From Adiantum capillus-veneris (lineage: Eukaryota; Streptophyta; Polypodiopsida; Polypodiales; Pteridaceae): a DNA stretch of 62,000 bases. The stretch covers positions 88,553,025 through 88,615,024 of the forward strand of contig CM043958.1 of NCBI GenBank assembly GCA_014529385.2, in the 5' to 3' direction. The notes beneath the pieces are model-generated. The model was not told where the DNA came from and did not search any database. It saw nothing but the letters and a program-made list of their open reading frames with translations. How positions within the stretch are numbered: position 1 is the first letter of the stretch; the number at the start of each line of letters is the position of its first letter. Made by a program: the position numbers and the translations under genes. Of the stretch, positions 11,688 to 28,145 are shown piece by piece.

Positions 11688-12251
11688 TTGCCATTTTTTC
11701 TAGAGAGAGAGTGCAAAAAATACATTTTCTTAAAAGGCCCTCCAAATGACCTCCGAAATTCCCTAATGCTCGCCAAAGAAGATTGGAAGAATGCAAAGAA
11801 AGAAGCGTGCGAGAATCCCGACAAGTGGAAGCAACAAAAGGTGGCAGCCAGAGCGCGAGTAGAGGCAGGGAGCTCGCATTACTTGGGGAGTGGCGGGTGG
11901 ACATCATTTGAGGCCGATTTTGTAAGTGTTTTCGCATTGCTCTTTAGGTTTGATAGTTTAGGATTTAGGGGTTTTTAAATTCTAACATAATGGATTCTTT
12001 GTATGTTTTGACGGTGGTCGATGACAGGACGTGACCCCACACCGTACGAGCGCGAGTACGCAGGCAAGAAGGGCTTAAATGCCCTGATGGACATTCTAAG
12101 TTCTCGCAGCGGCATGGTTAGTATTAGGGTTTACTCTTTTCTATTTGTTGTTTATAAATTATATGTTTATACTTACAAAAAGCTGTCATATTGTTTTTTT
12201 TTACAGAATCCGACAGATACGCCGCTTGGATGCGATGAGACGTCTGATTAG
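11688..12251 (+). pseudogene. Third transposon gene, possibly Transposase_24-like (plant En/Spm), three exons
   Basis: Exon 1 (11688-11921) encodes a basic stretch with ENPDKWKQQKVAARARVEAG followed by HYLGSGGWTSFEADF. Intron GTAAGT...GACAG leads to exon 2 (12028-12117) with RDPTPYEREYAGKKGLNALM. A second intron, GTTAGT...TTTACAG, leads in phase 0 to exon 3 ending CDETSD at TAG 12249-12251. The order resembles the short plant En/Spm Transposase_24 proteins, which accompany the main transposase, but similarity by eye is weak. Exon 1 and exon 2 are out of phase by one base, so either the first border is wrong or the gene is broken. Confidence 0.45.
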
Positions 12252-12639
12252 ACGACATCAGTTTAGCCATAGCTAGATAGCATTAGTTTCCTTTTGTCAT
12301 AGCATATGTATCATGAGATGACGTTTATACGTCTTTTTGAAAACCAAGTATATTTTTTCAATAATGACAATGGTGTTGTAACTATTACATTTGCAAAGTT
12401 CAACAATCAAGTGATTTTGCCTATGATGTGTACAATTGTCATTGATTTACTTTCATCAATTTACTTTTGTCAGTTTTGTATCTTTATTCTGCAAACAATA
12501 CTATGGATGATGGAGTTAATGGTTATATTGTCTTGTGGGTGACTACTTTGGGTCTATATCTAAGCTTGCACTTTCTTTCAAAGGTGAATCTGGGCTTATC
12601 TTGGATTCATTTAAGTTTACTCAATTATTAAAACATTCA
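12252..12639 (+). other. Non-coding 3' flank of the third transposon gene
   Basis: AT-rich sequence between the last exon and the subterminal repeats. No coding signal or repeat was recognised. Confidence 0.5.
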
Positions 12640-12956
12640 ATATGGTTGATGGGTGGCAAGGCATTCAATGCCCTGCCACCAAAAAAGAATTCTCTCGGGC
12701 GTTGCTATGACCGTCGCTATATAAGGCTCTGCAATGTCGCTATAAGTGGCCTATAAATGTCGCTATGATCATCGCTATAGCCATTTCTATATAGCGACGG
12801 CTATAGGGATGATCATAGAGACCATTATAGCGATGCTCAAAGCGACGTTCCCGTATCGACATTGGTAGGGACGGTCTTAGCGACGCCGGGGAGTATTAAA
12901 ACCCAATGTATTTCTGTTGCTAACAGCGTCATAAGTGCACACAACCTCTTGTAGTG
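12640..12956 (-). repeat. CACTA right terminus: subterminal repeats and TIR
   Basis: The end reads CACTACAAGAGGTTGTG inward from 12956 on the minus strand. Between 12690 and 12905 short motifs of the type TCGCTATA, GCTATAGC and AGCGACG recur in both orientations, as in the subterminal transposase-binding regions of CACTA elements. The 3-bp target duplication would be TGA (12957-12959) on this side; the partner was not found. Confidence 0.8.
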
Positions 12957-12995
12957 TGATGATCTTGGATCCCTGGTCTAATGTATTTCTCCCTG

Positions 12996-13903
12996 TTAGC
13001 AGCAAGCTAACACGGACACCATTTTTCAGAGTTCTCTTTGTAAAACATTTGTTATTTTGATAAATCGGGAATATTATAACTCCTATTTTCTCGGATGAAC
13101 TTTGTAATTAATGAGCCGGGGCTACAAGCTTCCAGATTGTATTAGTCAGTCATTTTTCAGCTTTGGTAGAACTCCAGATTATTAGTTTTGACCACCCAAA
13201 AACCTTGGGTAAGGTATAAAAGCCAATTTTTGTAAGTTTTTGGATAAGAAATATACAGCGTGAGCTAACGGCGCTCACTTCTCTCCTTCTCGCGTTTCCT
13301 ACTCTCTCTCCAGTTGTCACATTGCGATTGCGTTTGTTGCATTGCAACCGCAGGTAAGAGCTCTACGCATTGACGTAAGCCATTCACAATATTCCGTAGC
13401 TTTTGACGTCGCCAACCCACGGCCTAATTTCATCATAACTAGGAATTTACACTTTTAAATAAAAAACTAAACATAGGCGGGATATTGGGGCATCATTGAT
13501 AAGCATTTAAATGCATTCTGGGTCGAAAACGACTAGGTCAAAATTCCACTGCTATTAATAATTACGATTTTGGAACTTGACCTAAAGTGGGATTTGAGAC
13601 CATAAGCATGTGTGCTTAGGTCTTATAAACATTTCCTAGAAGTTTTATTACGTTTGGATGTCATCTGATGCTGTAACGGATGTGATTTGTTTGCCGATGA
13701 GCAATTGGCTTTTGGTGATTTCAGTCAGTTGAGTGTAGCTTGAGTTAAATGTGAGTTGTTAGTTGTTTTCCAAGAGATTGACAACCTCTTGTAGCCTCTA
13801 TGCACTAGTCGAGTCAGCTTCGTTCCATGGTTTGACAAATTGATCGTGGTTCTTGCTAATACTGCAATAAAATAGGATGGTGAGGTTAGACATTCGTCCC
13901 ACA
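12996..13903 (+). repeat. Gypsy-1 5' LTR (left border approximate)
   Basis: The right border is set by the primer site: ...CGTCCCACA then TTTGGTGCC. A candidate start is TGTTAGCAGC at 12996. A TATA box (GTATAAAAGC) lies at 13215-13221, in keeping with an LTR promoter. I did not find a matching 3' copy. Confidence 0.55.
13215..13221 (+). promoter_or_regulatory. TATA box of the Gypsy-1 LTR
   Basis: TATAAAA in the context GGGTAAGGTATAAAAGCC, about 690 bases before the end of the LTR. Confidence 0.6.
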
Positions 13904-13905
13904 TT

Positions 13906-13923
13906 TGGTGCCGTTGCCGGGGA
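13906..13923 (+). other. Gypsy-1 primer binding site
   Basis: TGGTGCCGTTGCCGGGGA lies two bases after the LTR end. It is one base off the TGGCGCCGTTGCCGGGG site typical of plant Tat/Athila-type Gypsy elements, where a tRNA primes minus-strand DNA. Confidence 0.8.
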
Positions 13924-14602
13924 TCAAAGAGACCTAAACTAAGAAAAAATACAAGCGTCTTGTATAGTTGTCCATCCACTTCCTCTAGGTTTGCCTAGAG
14001 TTCAAAACTTTCTTTTAGAAACTGCATAGCTTAAGATTGTAGTCTTTTGTTGTGTAGAGGTAGCTTGGAAGTAATCGTACTTGTCGAGTGCCTTTAGGAT
14101 TTTAGGATTGTAGATTTAGATTAGGAATTGGAGAATGATTGGTAGACGAGACAAGTCTTAAGATCAAGGCTCTGAAAAACATAAAAACACACACAAGAAA
14201 ACGAGTGTTTGTGGACACTTTCCACAACCCCATTGCATGAAAATCTAGGAGTAGGGTAAGTAGGATCCGAGGGGAATTTAGAACATTTCTCTCTCTGAAA
14301 GAATCAAGTGTGAGTTGTTATTGGAAGTTGCAAAACTTGAGGTCTACAGCTAGAAATAGCTCGAAAAGACTCGAATCCACTCAATCCGACTCGAGAGTAA
14401 GCCTAAGAGTTGTCTGAACCAGTTGGTAAGCTTAAAGACACTTCGAGGTAAAAATTTCAAGAGTTGGTCAAAACTCAAATTATTTAATTTTTCTTGATAT
14501 TTTAGGACAAATTAAGTTTTGGCTTGATTCATAGGCTTAAAATAGCTCATATAAAGACTCTCTTTGAGAAAATTGCAAAAAAGTGCTCATTTCAAGCCTA
14601 AA

Positions 14603-15486
14603 GTTAATAATCGTGATTATTAACTTTCTACTCTAAATTGCCAAGGTTCATACCATTGACTCATTGCATGTGTACAAACAACTTTTGTAAAGACCCAAGA
14701 GATTTGGATCATTAAACTAGCAAAAGACTGGGTAAAAACTAATGTTTGTACTGACTTTTTGAATCTTGAGTATAAATTGGGGGAAAATTTATCCAAACTT
14801 GCTGAAATTTGATTCATAGGCTTATGTTGATGTGATAAAAATGTGTACATGCTCAGTTGACCAAAAAATTGTAAAAATTTGTCAGAAGTAAATAATCGCG
14901 ATTATTTACATCTGCCCAATTTTTTAACTTTTTTTACCAAGTCAGCATACCTCTAGTTTCACCATGTTGTAATAAGCCCACAAAACAAATTTGGTACGAT
15001 TTGGACCACTAGCGTGAAATTTGTGACTAAAATTGCAAAGTTAGTATGCAGACAAATAATTGATGACCATTTGACCAAAAATTGTCCAAACTTGATGAAA
15101 ATTGGCTAGTGACCTTAACTAAGGGTGCTTAAAAGATCTGTGGCAAAGTTGGGGCAAAAATTTACAAAAATATAGCTGGAGTAAATAATCACGATTATTT
15201 ACATCTGCTTCAAAACTTGATGATTTTGCAAATTTGAGTATACCACAAGGTCAAGCACATCAAGTAGACCTCACAAATCCATTTTGGTGAAATTTGGATC
15301 CCAAAAGTGAGACTTAAGCCAGATTCTTGAAATTAGAGTCCGCGGACACCAAATAGTTGATAAACTTGATCAGATTTTGTCCAAACTTGTTGAAACTTGT
15401 CCAGGAACTCTAGCAAGCTGCATACTTGCGAAACTAGTCAAAAAAGTGTAAAAAACTGATAAAAGTAAATAATCATAATTATTTAC
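14603..15486 (+). repeat. Four ~288-bp degenerate tandem units, each with a 22-bp palindrome, in the Gypsy-1 leader
   Basis: Palindromes with core AATAATCGCGATTATT occur at 14603-14624, 14888-14909, 15181-15202 and 15465-15486, spaced 285, 293 and 284 bases. The second is a perfect palindrome; the others differ only at the centre (or one base in each arm). Between them run related but diverged stretches (for example the ATTTGG-AC/TC-CAxxAG and TTGACCAAAAA phrases). The palindrome is better kept than its surroundings. Confidence 0.8.
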
Positions 15487-15873
15487 TTCTGCTATCCAGA
15501 GACATCAATTTTGACTTTTGAACTTATACAGTGATAGACCAACATAATATAAATCCACAGGGCAATTTTGGGTTCAATCAGATCAAAATTGATACATGTA
15601 CACTCAGTTTACAAATTGCAAATTAGACCTTTGATTTTTTGTTAAAGTCAAATTTTGACTCTCGTAGCTCGATTTGAAGTGATACACAGAGATCAATCAC
15701 GAGAATAGCAAAAACTCTACTGTCCTTATAGAAGAATAGCTAACTTGTTCAGATTTGTATAGGAATCAGGTTGCAGACGAGGCATCAGTGGCTTGACAGA
15801 AAGTTGTAATTGAATCAGGTGGAAATTGACGACAAGTCAATCCACAGGTCTATCCAGGGCTTCATAAGTCTAT

Positions 15874-18012
15874 ATGAACCTTAGATCTGGTCGGGTACTA
15901 GGAAATCAGGGCATACTCGGAGAAACCTCCAGTACAGTATCTACCGAAGAAAGCATTAATCAAGGCAATTCCTTGCACACAATTCCTAAAGAAGTTTCAG
16001 ACACTTTTTCAGATTCAACATCCGAAATGTCTTCTTACTCGACTCACTCGGAAATCGGAATCACAGTGCGCTATAAGCATATACTATCTTTTTACAAGAC
16101 TAATCGTCATGGAGCCCAGGTTTACTTGGACCCTAACGAGGAGTATGCTATTCGCATTGATGACCATGGTATTGAGTTCAAAGAAGAGGTTAGGGAAAAC
16201 AAACAAGGAAAAATGTACATGGATCAAAACGGAACTCAGTATTTACAAGTCAAAAACCCTGACGTGATAGACAAATGGGGGTTAAAAGTAAACACCATAA
16301 TCCTGGACATGTCAGCAAAAGAAGGATCACCAACTTTAGAATTCGAGGGATACGATCAAGTAGACTTGAAGCCCTTGAAACGGCTTAGTACGGATAATCC
16401 TAGGATCGGAGTCTATTGTTGGGAAGATAGAAACATAAAAGATCTTTTGTCGACTTCTCATGCCAAACTAGGACAATTAACGGTGATGAAGATCATCTAT
16501 ATCTTCAAGATCAAAGATAAGGTATCAACAGACCTACCAACCTACCTATTTAGGGATTGTTATAAGAACAACTTTTTTATGATGACTTTCGAGGAGGTAG
16601 AACAAACCAAATACCAAGGATATTCCATACGGGATTGGATATTGGGGCAAGGACCAGAAAAAATTCCAAGAGATGAACACCGTGAGAGATCATCTGAGAG
16701 TAATGTGAAGAAACCAGAAACCACCTCATCACGTAGAAAACCGGGTGACACTAAGACCAGTCCAGGGCTACATGAGTCACTATTTCCAACAGACTGGTTT
16801 GAAGGACTCGGAACAGGACCAACTCCCAGAAGACCTGGAGTTGAACCAAACAGACGCGTCAGACCAGTTGATTTCAAAAAATGGGTCAGAAAATACAGTG
16901 GATCAGGGGATCCATACGACCACTTAGCAAGCTTTAAGCAAGTGCTAAGAGCAGAGCGTATATTTGATTTCCATACTCAATTCGAGGGGTTTGGAATGAC
17001 ATTAGAAGGAAAAGCATTGACGTGGTTTCAAAACATTCCACCAAGGTCAATCATGGACTTGAACACATTAGCTCAAGGATTTGTAGCTGCTTGTTCCAAA
17101 ACGGGGATCAAACATAATACGGTAGCTCAAATCTACAGCTTTAAATAGAAACATGGTGAGTTTGTTAGGGATTGTGCAACTCAAATGAAACAATACATTG
17201 CCAGATGCCCAGAGATGGAGATACCTACATAAGAATGACTTGTATATTTGTTTCTGGAGGGACTGCTAAACAATGAATTTCATGCTATACTCTATAGTAA
17301 AAAGCATACAACCCTAGAAGCGTGTGTGACTCATGCTATTGACCTAGGAGACAATTGTGAGATTTTCAATGAAGAAGATGTCCCTAAGGATAACCAAAGC
17401 AAGAAGAAAACATCCACAAAACCAGCACAAGTGGGAACGGCTGCTAGGGCACCACTCTTAGCCATAGAAGATATGCTAAAAAGGATGAATGACATGATGA
17501 ACAACATGCAAAAAGCACCTATGAGAGGACCAGGACAAGGGATTCCTCCACAGGGACAACCAATTAGGCCACAAAAATGGTGTGCAATCGAGGGTAAATA
17601 GAACAACCATGAGACCCATGAGTGCTACTTCAGACCAAGTATAATGGGAATGTTCAGTACGTGCCCATGAGGCCACAAGGACAACCCATGTACGGATATC
17701 AGCCTAATATGGCCCAAGCTCAAAGACCACCAATGGGTATGGAAAGACCTCAACCTGTGTTGGGACAAAAACCTCCGTATCCACGACATAATGCAATGCC
17801 TATAAAGTACATGCACCCTGAAGGAGTTATAGATGAACAAGCATTAGTGCCTGTTACACCCTATGTAGAGCCTAGTTCATCTACAGTAATGGTAGAAGGA
17901 GATTGGTATAATCCACATCCACCACCAATGAAAGAGACCGTGACTTATGATCCACTAGAGCTAGCACCGGTGTATTATGCAGCTAATCAAGGTGTTAGAC
18001 CTCCCATGGGAA
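15874..18012 (+). pseudogene. Gypsy-1 gag, first part
   Basis: The ATG at 15874 starts an open stretch of 424 codons. A Ser/Thr-rich head is followed by a basic linker and a Retrotrans_gag capsid-type domain (~residues 330-424 and on) with KYSGSGDPYDHLASFKQVLR and GKALTWFQNIP. Stops TAG 17146-17148, TAA 17230-17232 and TGA 17236-17238 interrupt it, each one C-to-T away from a Gln or Arg codon. A TAG at 17599-17601 and a frameshift follow at a zinc-knuckle-like segment (WCAIEGK...NNHETHECY). A Pro/Gln/Met-rich region runs to 18012, where the Copia element is inserted. Confidence 0.85.
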
Positions 18013-18778
18013 TGTTAAGTATGGAGCCTAATTTACCCTTGTAATTTTCTGTGGTAAAAGCGCACATTTGTAAGGCCCCCATTATGAGGAGAAGCCATCG
18101 TGCGTGAAGGAAAATCACTCACCAGAAACCAAAATTTTCACGGACAAGAATCAGGGGCAACTTTAAAGGCCTCGGGGACGGAGGCCCCCGAGACTTTTTT
18201 TTCGTCGGAATATTCTTTTTCACCGGAATATTATGGCCGGACGGCGACCGGAAAGTGGTCGAAAAACAACCGATCGGTTGGCCGGTGGCCGGTGGTCGGA
18301 AGTCAATGGCCGGTGGCCGGTGGCCGAATTCAAAAGCGGACTTGTCTTCTCAAGGGCGGCCACACATGGGCGGATTGGAGGGTCCGATTTGGACTTATTC
18401 GCACAAGGGCGGCTACACATGGCTTTCTCTCATAAGAGAGGGCAGCCCTTTTGGCCTATAAAAGGAGGCCATTTCTACACACATTTCATAGTGTGAAGTT
18501 GATGCAACAAGGTGAGTGTGAGGTGGTGAGAGTGAAGCAAGGCGGGAGCTCCATTAAGGGTATAATCCCTTTGTAAACTACTTCTTGTTTTGAAGTACTA
18601 AAGCCATTGAGTGGCTGCTTTCCCGTGGACGTAGCCCACATTGGGTGAACCACGTATATAGTGTGTACTCTCCCTCTCTCTCTCTCTCTCTACTCTATAA
18701 TCTCGTGTATATAAATCTGTCTCTCTCCATTAAGTAATCTACTCAATTATCTATTTAGCTACGTCTTATTTCCTAACA
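18013..18778 (+). repeat. Copia 5' LTR
   Basis: 766 bases, TG...CA. It contains a GC-rich stretch of GGCCGGTGG-type units (about 18232-18330), a TATA box TATAAAAG at 18457-18464, and a short CT tract near 18668-18691. Confidence 0.95.
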
Positions 18779-18780
18779 AC

Positions 18781-18792
18781 TGGTATCAGAGC
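18781..18792 (+). other. Copia primer binding site
   Basis: TGGTATCAGAGC, complementary to the 3' end of initiator tRNA-Met, two bases after the 5' LTR. Confidence 0.95.
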
Positions 18793-18851
18793 AAGGTTTG
18801 CTCGTAGCTAAATTATCTCAAGGAAAGGATTCCTTGAATTGAGTGGGAGTT

Positions 18852-21800
18852 ATGGCGGAGGAAGTGAAGCTCAAGATTGAGAAGTTCAACGGCAAAAACT
18901 ACCAACATTGGAAGATGCAGATTGAAAACTATCTCTACCGGAAGGACCTCTATTTGCCACTAGGCGGTCTTGCGAAGAAGCCCGCAACAATGGCAGATGA
19001 AGCATGGATTGTCCTTGATCGAAAGGCACTGGGAACAATCCGGTTAAGCTTGGTGTCAACGGTGGCCTTCAATGTTTCGGAGATGAAGACCACGGAGGAC
19101 TTGATGAAGTCACTTGACGATTTCTACGAGAAACCATCGGCATCCAATAAGGTATTTCTTATGAAGCGCTTGTTCAATCTAAATATGGCAGAGAATGGTT
19201 CAGTTGCAGAACACCTAAATGACTTTAACACAAACATAAGTCAACTGCGATCAGTGAAAATCAATTTCGATGACGAAGTGCGAGCTCTCCTTATACTATC
19301 ATCTCTACCGGATAGTTGGGACAGCCTTGTGATGGCTGTAAGTAATTCTATCTCTGGCACAAATACTCTTAAGTTTGATGATGTTGTGGGTGTTCTCCTA
19401 AGCGAGGAAATGCGAAGGAGAAGCACAGGAGAATCATCAAGTGCTGCACTATCAATGGAAACAAGAGGAAGGCTTAAGGAGAGGTTCAAAAACCAAAAGA
19501 GTCGTGATCGCTCAAGGCGGAGCAAGTCACGCACAAAGTTAGTTCTTGAATGTTGGAACTGCGGCAAGAAGGGCCACGTCAAGAAGGATTGCTGGTCCAA
19601 GAAGAAGAAGGAGACAGAGTCTCAAGACAACAAGCCAACATCAGAGGCCAATGTGGCAAGTAAAGTAGAGCAAGATGCTCTAATTCTCTCATTAGACAAT
19701 GTGTTTAATTCCTGGATAGTAGATTCCGGGGCTTCATTCCATGCGACACCACACAAGCAACATTTCCAAGACTACACCAAAGGTAATTTTGGGTATGTAT
19801 ACTTGGGAGATGATGAAGCTTGTGAGATTGTCGGCAAAGGTACAGTTTTTGTCAAAACTGCTAACGGAAATGAATGGAAGCTTAAAGATGTTAGGCATGT
19901 TCCTTCTCTTCGCAAAAATTTGATCTCTATAGGACAATTAGACGATGAAGGTCACAACATTGCATTCGGAAACAAACGGTGGAAGATCTCAAAGGGATAT
20001 TTGGTGGTTGCCAAGGGTGAAAAAGTCGGTACACTTTACTTGTGTACTGTTAGCACGCAACCTTCAGCTTGTGCAGCAACTACAGAAGTTGACAGTGCGG
20101 TGTGGCACTACCGACTTGGGCATATGAGTGCCAAAGGAATGCAAATCCTTCAAACAAAGAAGCTTCTACCAGGTTTGAAAGAAGTGGACTTAGAGTTTTC
20201 TGAAGATTGTGTTTATGGTAAACAAAAGAGGGTAAAATTTCAAAAATCAGGAAATGAAAGAAAAAATAAAAAACTTGAGTTGGTTCATTCTGATGTTTGG
20301 GGTCCTGCAAGTACACCATCACTTGGTGGCTCATTGTACTATGTAACATTCATAGACGATGCGACTAGAAAAACATGGGTTTATGTCATGAAGAATAAAT
20401 ACGATGTATTTTCTATATTTCAAAGGTGGAAAGCCTTTGTGGAGAATGAAACAGGTACCAAGGATAAATGCCTCAGATCCGACAATGGAGGCGAATATTG
20501 CAGCCAAGCTTTTGAAAGCTTTTGTGCTAGCAATGGCATTCGGAGGCAAAGGACAACCCCAAGGACACCTCAACAAAATGGGATTTTGGAAAGGATGAAC
20601 AGGACAATCATGGAACGAGCACGAAGCATGCTGCTACATGCAGGCCTACCGCTTGAGCTTTGGGCGGAAGCTGTAAGTACGTCTGTGTACTTTATCAATC
20701 GGTCACCCTCAACGGCATTGGATGGGGGAGTTCCAGAAGAGGCATGGACAGGTAAACCGGTGAATTATGCATTTCTCAAAGTGTTTGGGTGTGAGGCTTT
20801 CATGCACATAGATAGAAGCCTAGATCAAAGTTAGATGCAAAGTCCAAAAAGTGTTTCTTCATTGGCTATGGAGAAGGAGACTTTGGGTATCGCCTATGGA
20901 ATCCTGAAGATGGTAAAATCTTAAGGAGTAGGGATGTAATTTTTAACGAACAAAATATGTACAAAGATTACTTGGAAAGAAAACAAACAAAAGAAACAGG
21001 TGATGAGTACATGGAGCTTGAGGACGGTGAAGACTCAAGGACTGCAAACGGTGACAATGTGCAACAACGTCAACCAAATGAGGAGCCTCAACCTATTCCC
21101 CGAAGATCTACAAGAGCAAGTAGACCTCTAGAAAGGTTTGTTCCTTCCTTCAACCATCTCTTGATCTCAGATTCTGGAGAGCCGGAATCATATGAAGAAG
21201 CTATGCAACATGAATCCAAAGAAGAATGGATGAAGAGCATGCAAGTGGAGATGGACTCACTACATCGCAACCAAACATGGGAGTTGGTTGAGTTGCCTAA
21301 AGGTAAGCGGGCACTTCAAAACAAATGGGTATGCAAGCTAAAGGAAGAAGAAGGTGGGAAGAAAAGGTACAAGTCTACGCTTGTGGTAAAAGGTTTTTCT
21401 CAAAAGAAAGGTATTGACTTCAATGAAATATTTTCTCCTATTGTAAAAATGAACTCAATTAGGCTTGTCTTAAGCCTTGTGGTTTCTCATGATCTAAATC
21501 TCGAGCAAATGGATGTAAATATGGCATTCCCTCACGGTGACTTGGAGGAGGAAATCTACATGCTTCAACCAAAGGGGTATGAAGTAAAAGGTAAGGAGAA
21601 AATGGTTTGCACATTAAAGAAGAGCTTGTATGGTTTAAAGCAAGCATCAAGACAATGGTACTTGAAGTTTGATCGATGGATGTTGGATCATGGATGTTGG
21701 ATCATGGATTCACAAGATGCAACTCGGATCACTGCGTCTACACGGAGAATTTGGGAGATGGGAAATTCATCATCCTAATGTTGTATGTTGATGACATGTT

Positions 21801-22716
21801 GATTGCAAGTGCTAACATGCAGGACATCAAAGACCTAAAAGAGGAGCTGTCCAAATCTTTTTCAATGAAAGATTTAGGTGCTGCAAAGAGGATACTTGGT
21901 ATGAAAATATCAAGGGATAGGACGAAGAAGACAATAAAGCTATCTCAAGAAGATTACATCAAGAAGGTACTAGAAAGGTTTGCAATGCAAAATGCAAAAC
22001 TAGTTTCTACACCTTTGGCTGGTCATTTTAAACTAACGAAGGATATGTGTCCAAAGACACAAGAGGAGATAGCCTATATGTCTAAAGTTCCATATGCTGC
22101 AGCGGTAGGTTCTCTAATGTATGCTATGGTCTGGACAAGGCCAGACATTGCACATGCAGTGGGAGTTGTGAGTAGGTTCATGGACAACCCAGGTAAAGAG
22201 CGTTGGCAAGCTGTGAAGTGGATACTTAGGTATCCAAAAGGGACAACAACAAATGATTTGTATTTTGGAGGAACTGATATTTTTCTACAAGGGTATGCTG
22301 ATGCAGATATGGCAGGTGACAAAGATACTCGAAGGAGCACTACTGGCTATGTGTTCACGGTTGGAGGCACAGCAGTAAGCTGGGCTTCAAAGCTGCAGAA
22401 AGTGGTTTCACTTTCTACCACAGAAGCAGAGTATGTAGCAATGACAGAGGCAAGCAAAGAAATTCTGTGGCTTCACAGATTCTTAGAAGAGCTTGGATTC
22501 AAACAAGACAATTGTGTCTTGTACAGTGATAGCCAAAGCGCTAAGAACTCAGCCTTTCATTCAAGGACAAAGCACATTGAGGTGAGATATCACTTCATAC
22601 GCACTCTTTTGGAAGAGGGACAACTAAAGCTAGGAAAGGTGCATACAAGTGAAAATCCTGCAGACATGTTTACAAAGGTGGTCAACAAGGAGAAGTTGAG
22701 CTTTTGCTCATCTTAA
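18852..22716 (+). pseudogene. Copia gag-pol polyprotein with two frameshifts
   Basis: The ATG at 18852 fits the family start (MAEEVKLKIEKFNGKNYQHW). Order: UBN2-type gag; CCHC knuckle CWNCGKKGHVKKDC (~19551); protease WIVDSGASFHATP (~19713); pre-integrase WHYRLGHMS; integrase with D in HSDVWGP, D in LRSDNGGEY and E in NGILERMNRT; RT with KNKW..KLK, the MDVNMAFPHGDL motif and YVDD (~21784); RNase H with DADMAGDKDTRRSTTGY, STTEAEYVA and DSQSA. Breaks: a small indel near 20820 gives a TAG at 20832-20834, and a 14-bp tandem duplication at 21681-21708 shifts the RT frame just before YVDD. The layout is Tnt1/Tork-like. Confidence 0.93.
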
Positions 22717-22781
22717 ATCGGCATTCAAGGATAAGAAGCCAGAATGGAAAGCAGTCACAGGTTTGGTTTGGAGATCAGTCT

Positions 22782-22794
22782 CCAAGTGGGAGAT
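22782..22794 (+). other. Copia polypurine tract
   Basis: CAAGTGGGAGAT directly precedes the 3' LTR, as expected for the plus-strand primer. Confidence 0.85.
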
Positions 22795-23675
<881 letters not shown>

Positions 23676-23680
23676 GGGAA

Positions 23681-23733
23681 GACCCATGATGAAGCCTAGA
23701 ACAGGAAACTGTCATAACTGTGGTGTTGATGAC
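23681..23733 (+). pseudogene. Gypsy-1 gag, middle fragment
   Basis: Fifty-three bases of gag remain between two insertions. They contain the first half of a zinc knuckle (CHNCG). Without the two insertions and one copy of each target duplication, this frame follows from 18012 and runs into 29080 to give CX2CX4HX4C exactly. Confidence 0.85.
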
Positions 23734-24226
23734 TGTTATGGAATTGATATCTTATTATTTATTGCAGCTGTGAATGACAGGTGGAAAAGGCTTGACTGAG
23801 CTAAGCTATTGCAAAAGGATATCATATTTTATGTACATTTTATTATTCAAGTGCTCTTTATGATCTTTGGCCATTTATGACCGGCCGGCCAGTTTGTACT
23901 CACTTTGACCATTCAAGAATCTATAAATTAAATACGTGCAAGACGGAAATGGTCACTCTTGCACGGGGGGATATTGCACCCAGTGCTTGTGTCTATTCTT
24001 CTCTCCTTCCCTCTCTTCTCTTTCGCCGTGCCAGGCGTAGCACTCCGCTCTCGGAGGTGGGCCTGCACATGTTCTCTGCCTCTGTTCTGCTCTCTATCTC
24101 TCTCTGTCTGCGTACGTCATTGGTTATGTGTGTTGCAACGATTCAAGTATATTGATTTATCGTTTTATGGTATGTATTGTGTTATTATGAGTATTTTGCA
24201 AGGCCATCGCGCTCCCTGATGTGGCA
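23734..24226 (+). repeat. LARD-1 5' LTR
   Basis: Begins TGTTATGGAATTG and ends GATGTGGCA. TATA box TATAAAT at 23922-23928. The primer site at 24228-24239 follows after one base. Confidence 0.92.
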
Positions 24227-24227
24227 A

Positions 24228-24239
24228 TGGTATCAGAGC
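24228..24239 (+). other. LARD-1 primer binding site
   Basis: TGGTATCAGAGC, tRNA-Met type, as in the Copia element at 18781. Confidence 0.9.
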
Positions 24240-27904
<3,665 letters not shown>

Positions 27905-28145
27905 CAAGCACATAGATTCGTTGATTTAGGCAGTGTATAAATGCTCATCTTGGTGTAGATTCGTCGATCTAGGAAACACCAATTATCAGTGCAGATTCGC
28001 CGATTTAGGCAGCACAACAACACACTACAAATTCATGATCTTAAACAATACCATATGCAGACTCATCGATCTAGGCAGCATTAGTGCAGATTCGCCGATT
28101 TAGGCAGCACGTCGAGTGTAGATTCGCCCATTTAGGCAACACCGA
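27905..28145 (+). repeat. Array of seven degenerate units around GATTCGCCGATTTAGGCA in LARD-1
   Basis: Units of about 22-28 bases with consensus core GATTCGCCGATTTAGGCA, usually preceded by GTGCA and followed by GCAC, occur near 27915, 27958, 27995, 28024 (weak), 28062, 28087 and 28120. The array ends about 440 bases before the 3' LTR. The same array occurs in LARD-2 at a matching distance from its 3' LTR. Confidence 0.8.

Noticed and set aside
14603-15486. Spaced palindromes considered as a CRISPR-like array
   Set aside because: Spacing of ~288 bases with related flanks, only four units, and a eukaryotic retroelement context; these are tandem units of an LTR leader.
28014-28023. CACTACAAAT as a possible left CACTA terminus
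   Set aside because: It lies inside the LARD-1 interior, is not followed by subterminal repeats, and is far from the transposon at 6734-12956.
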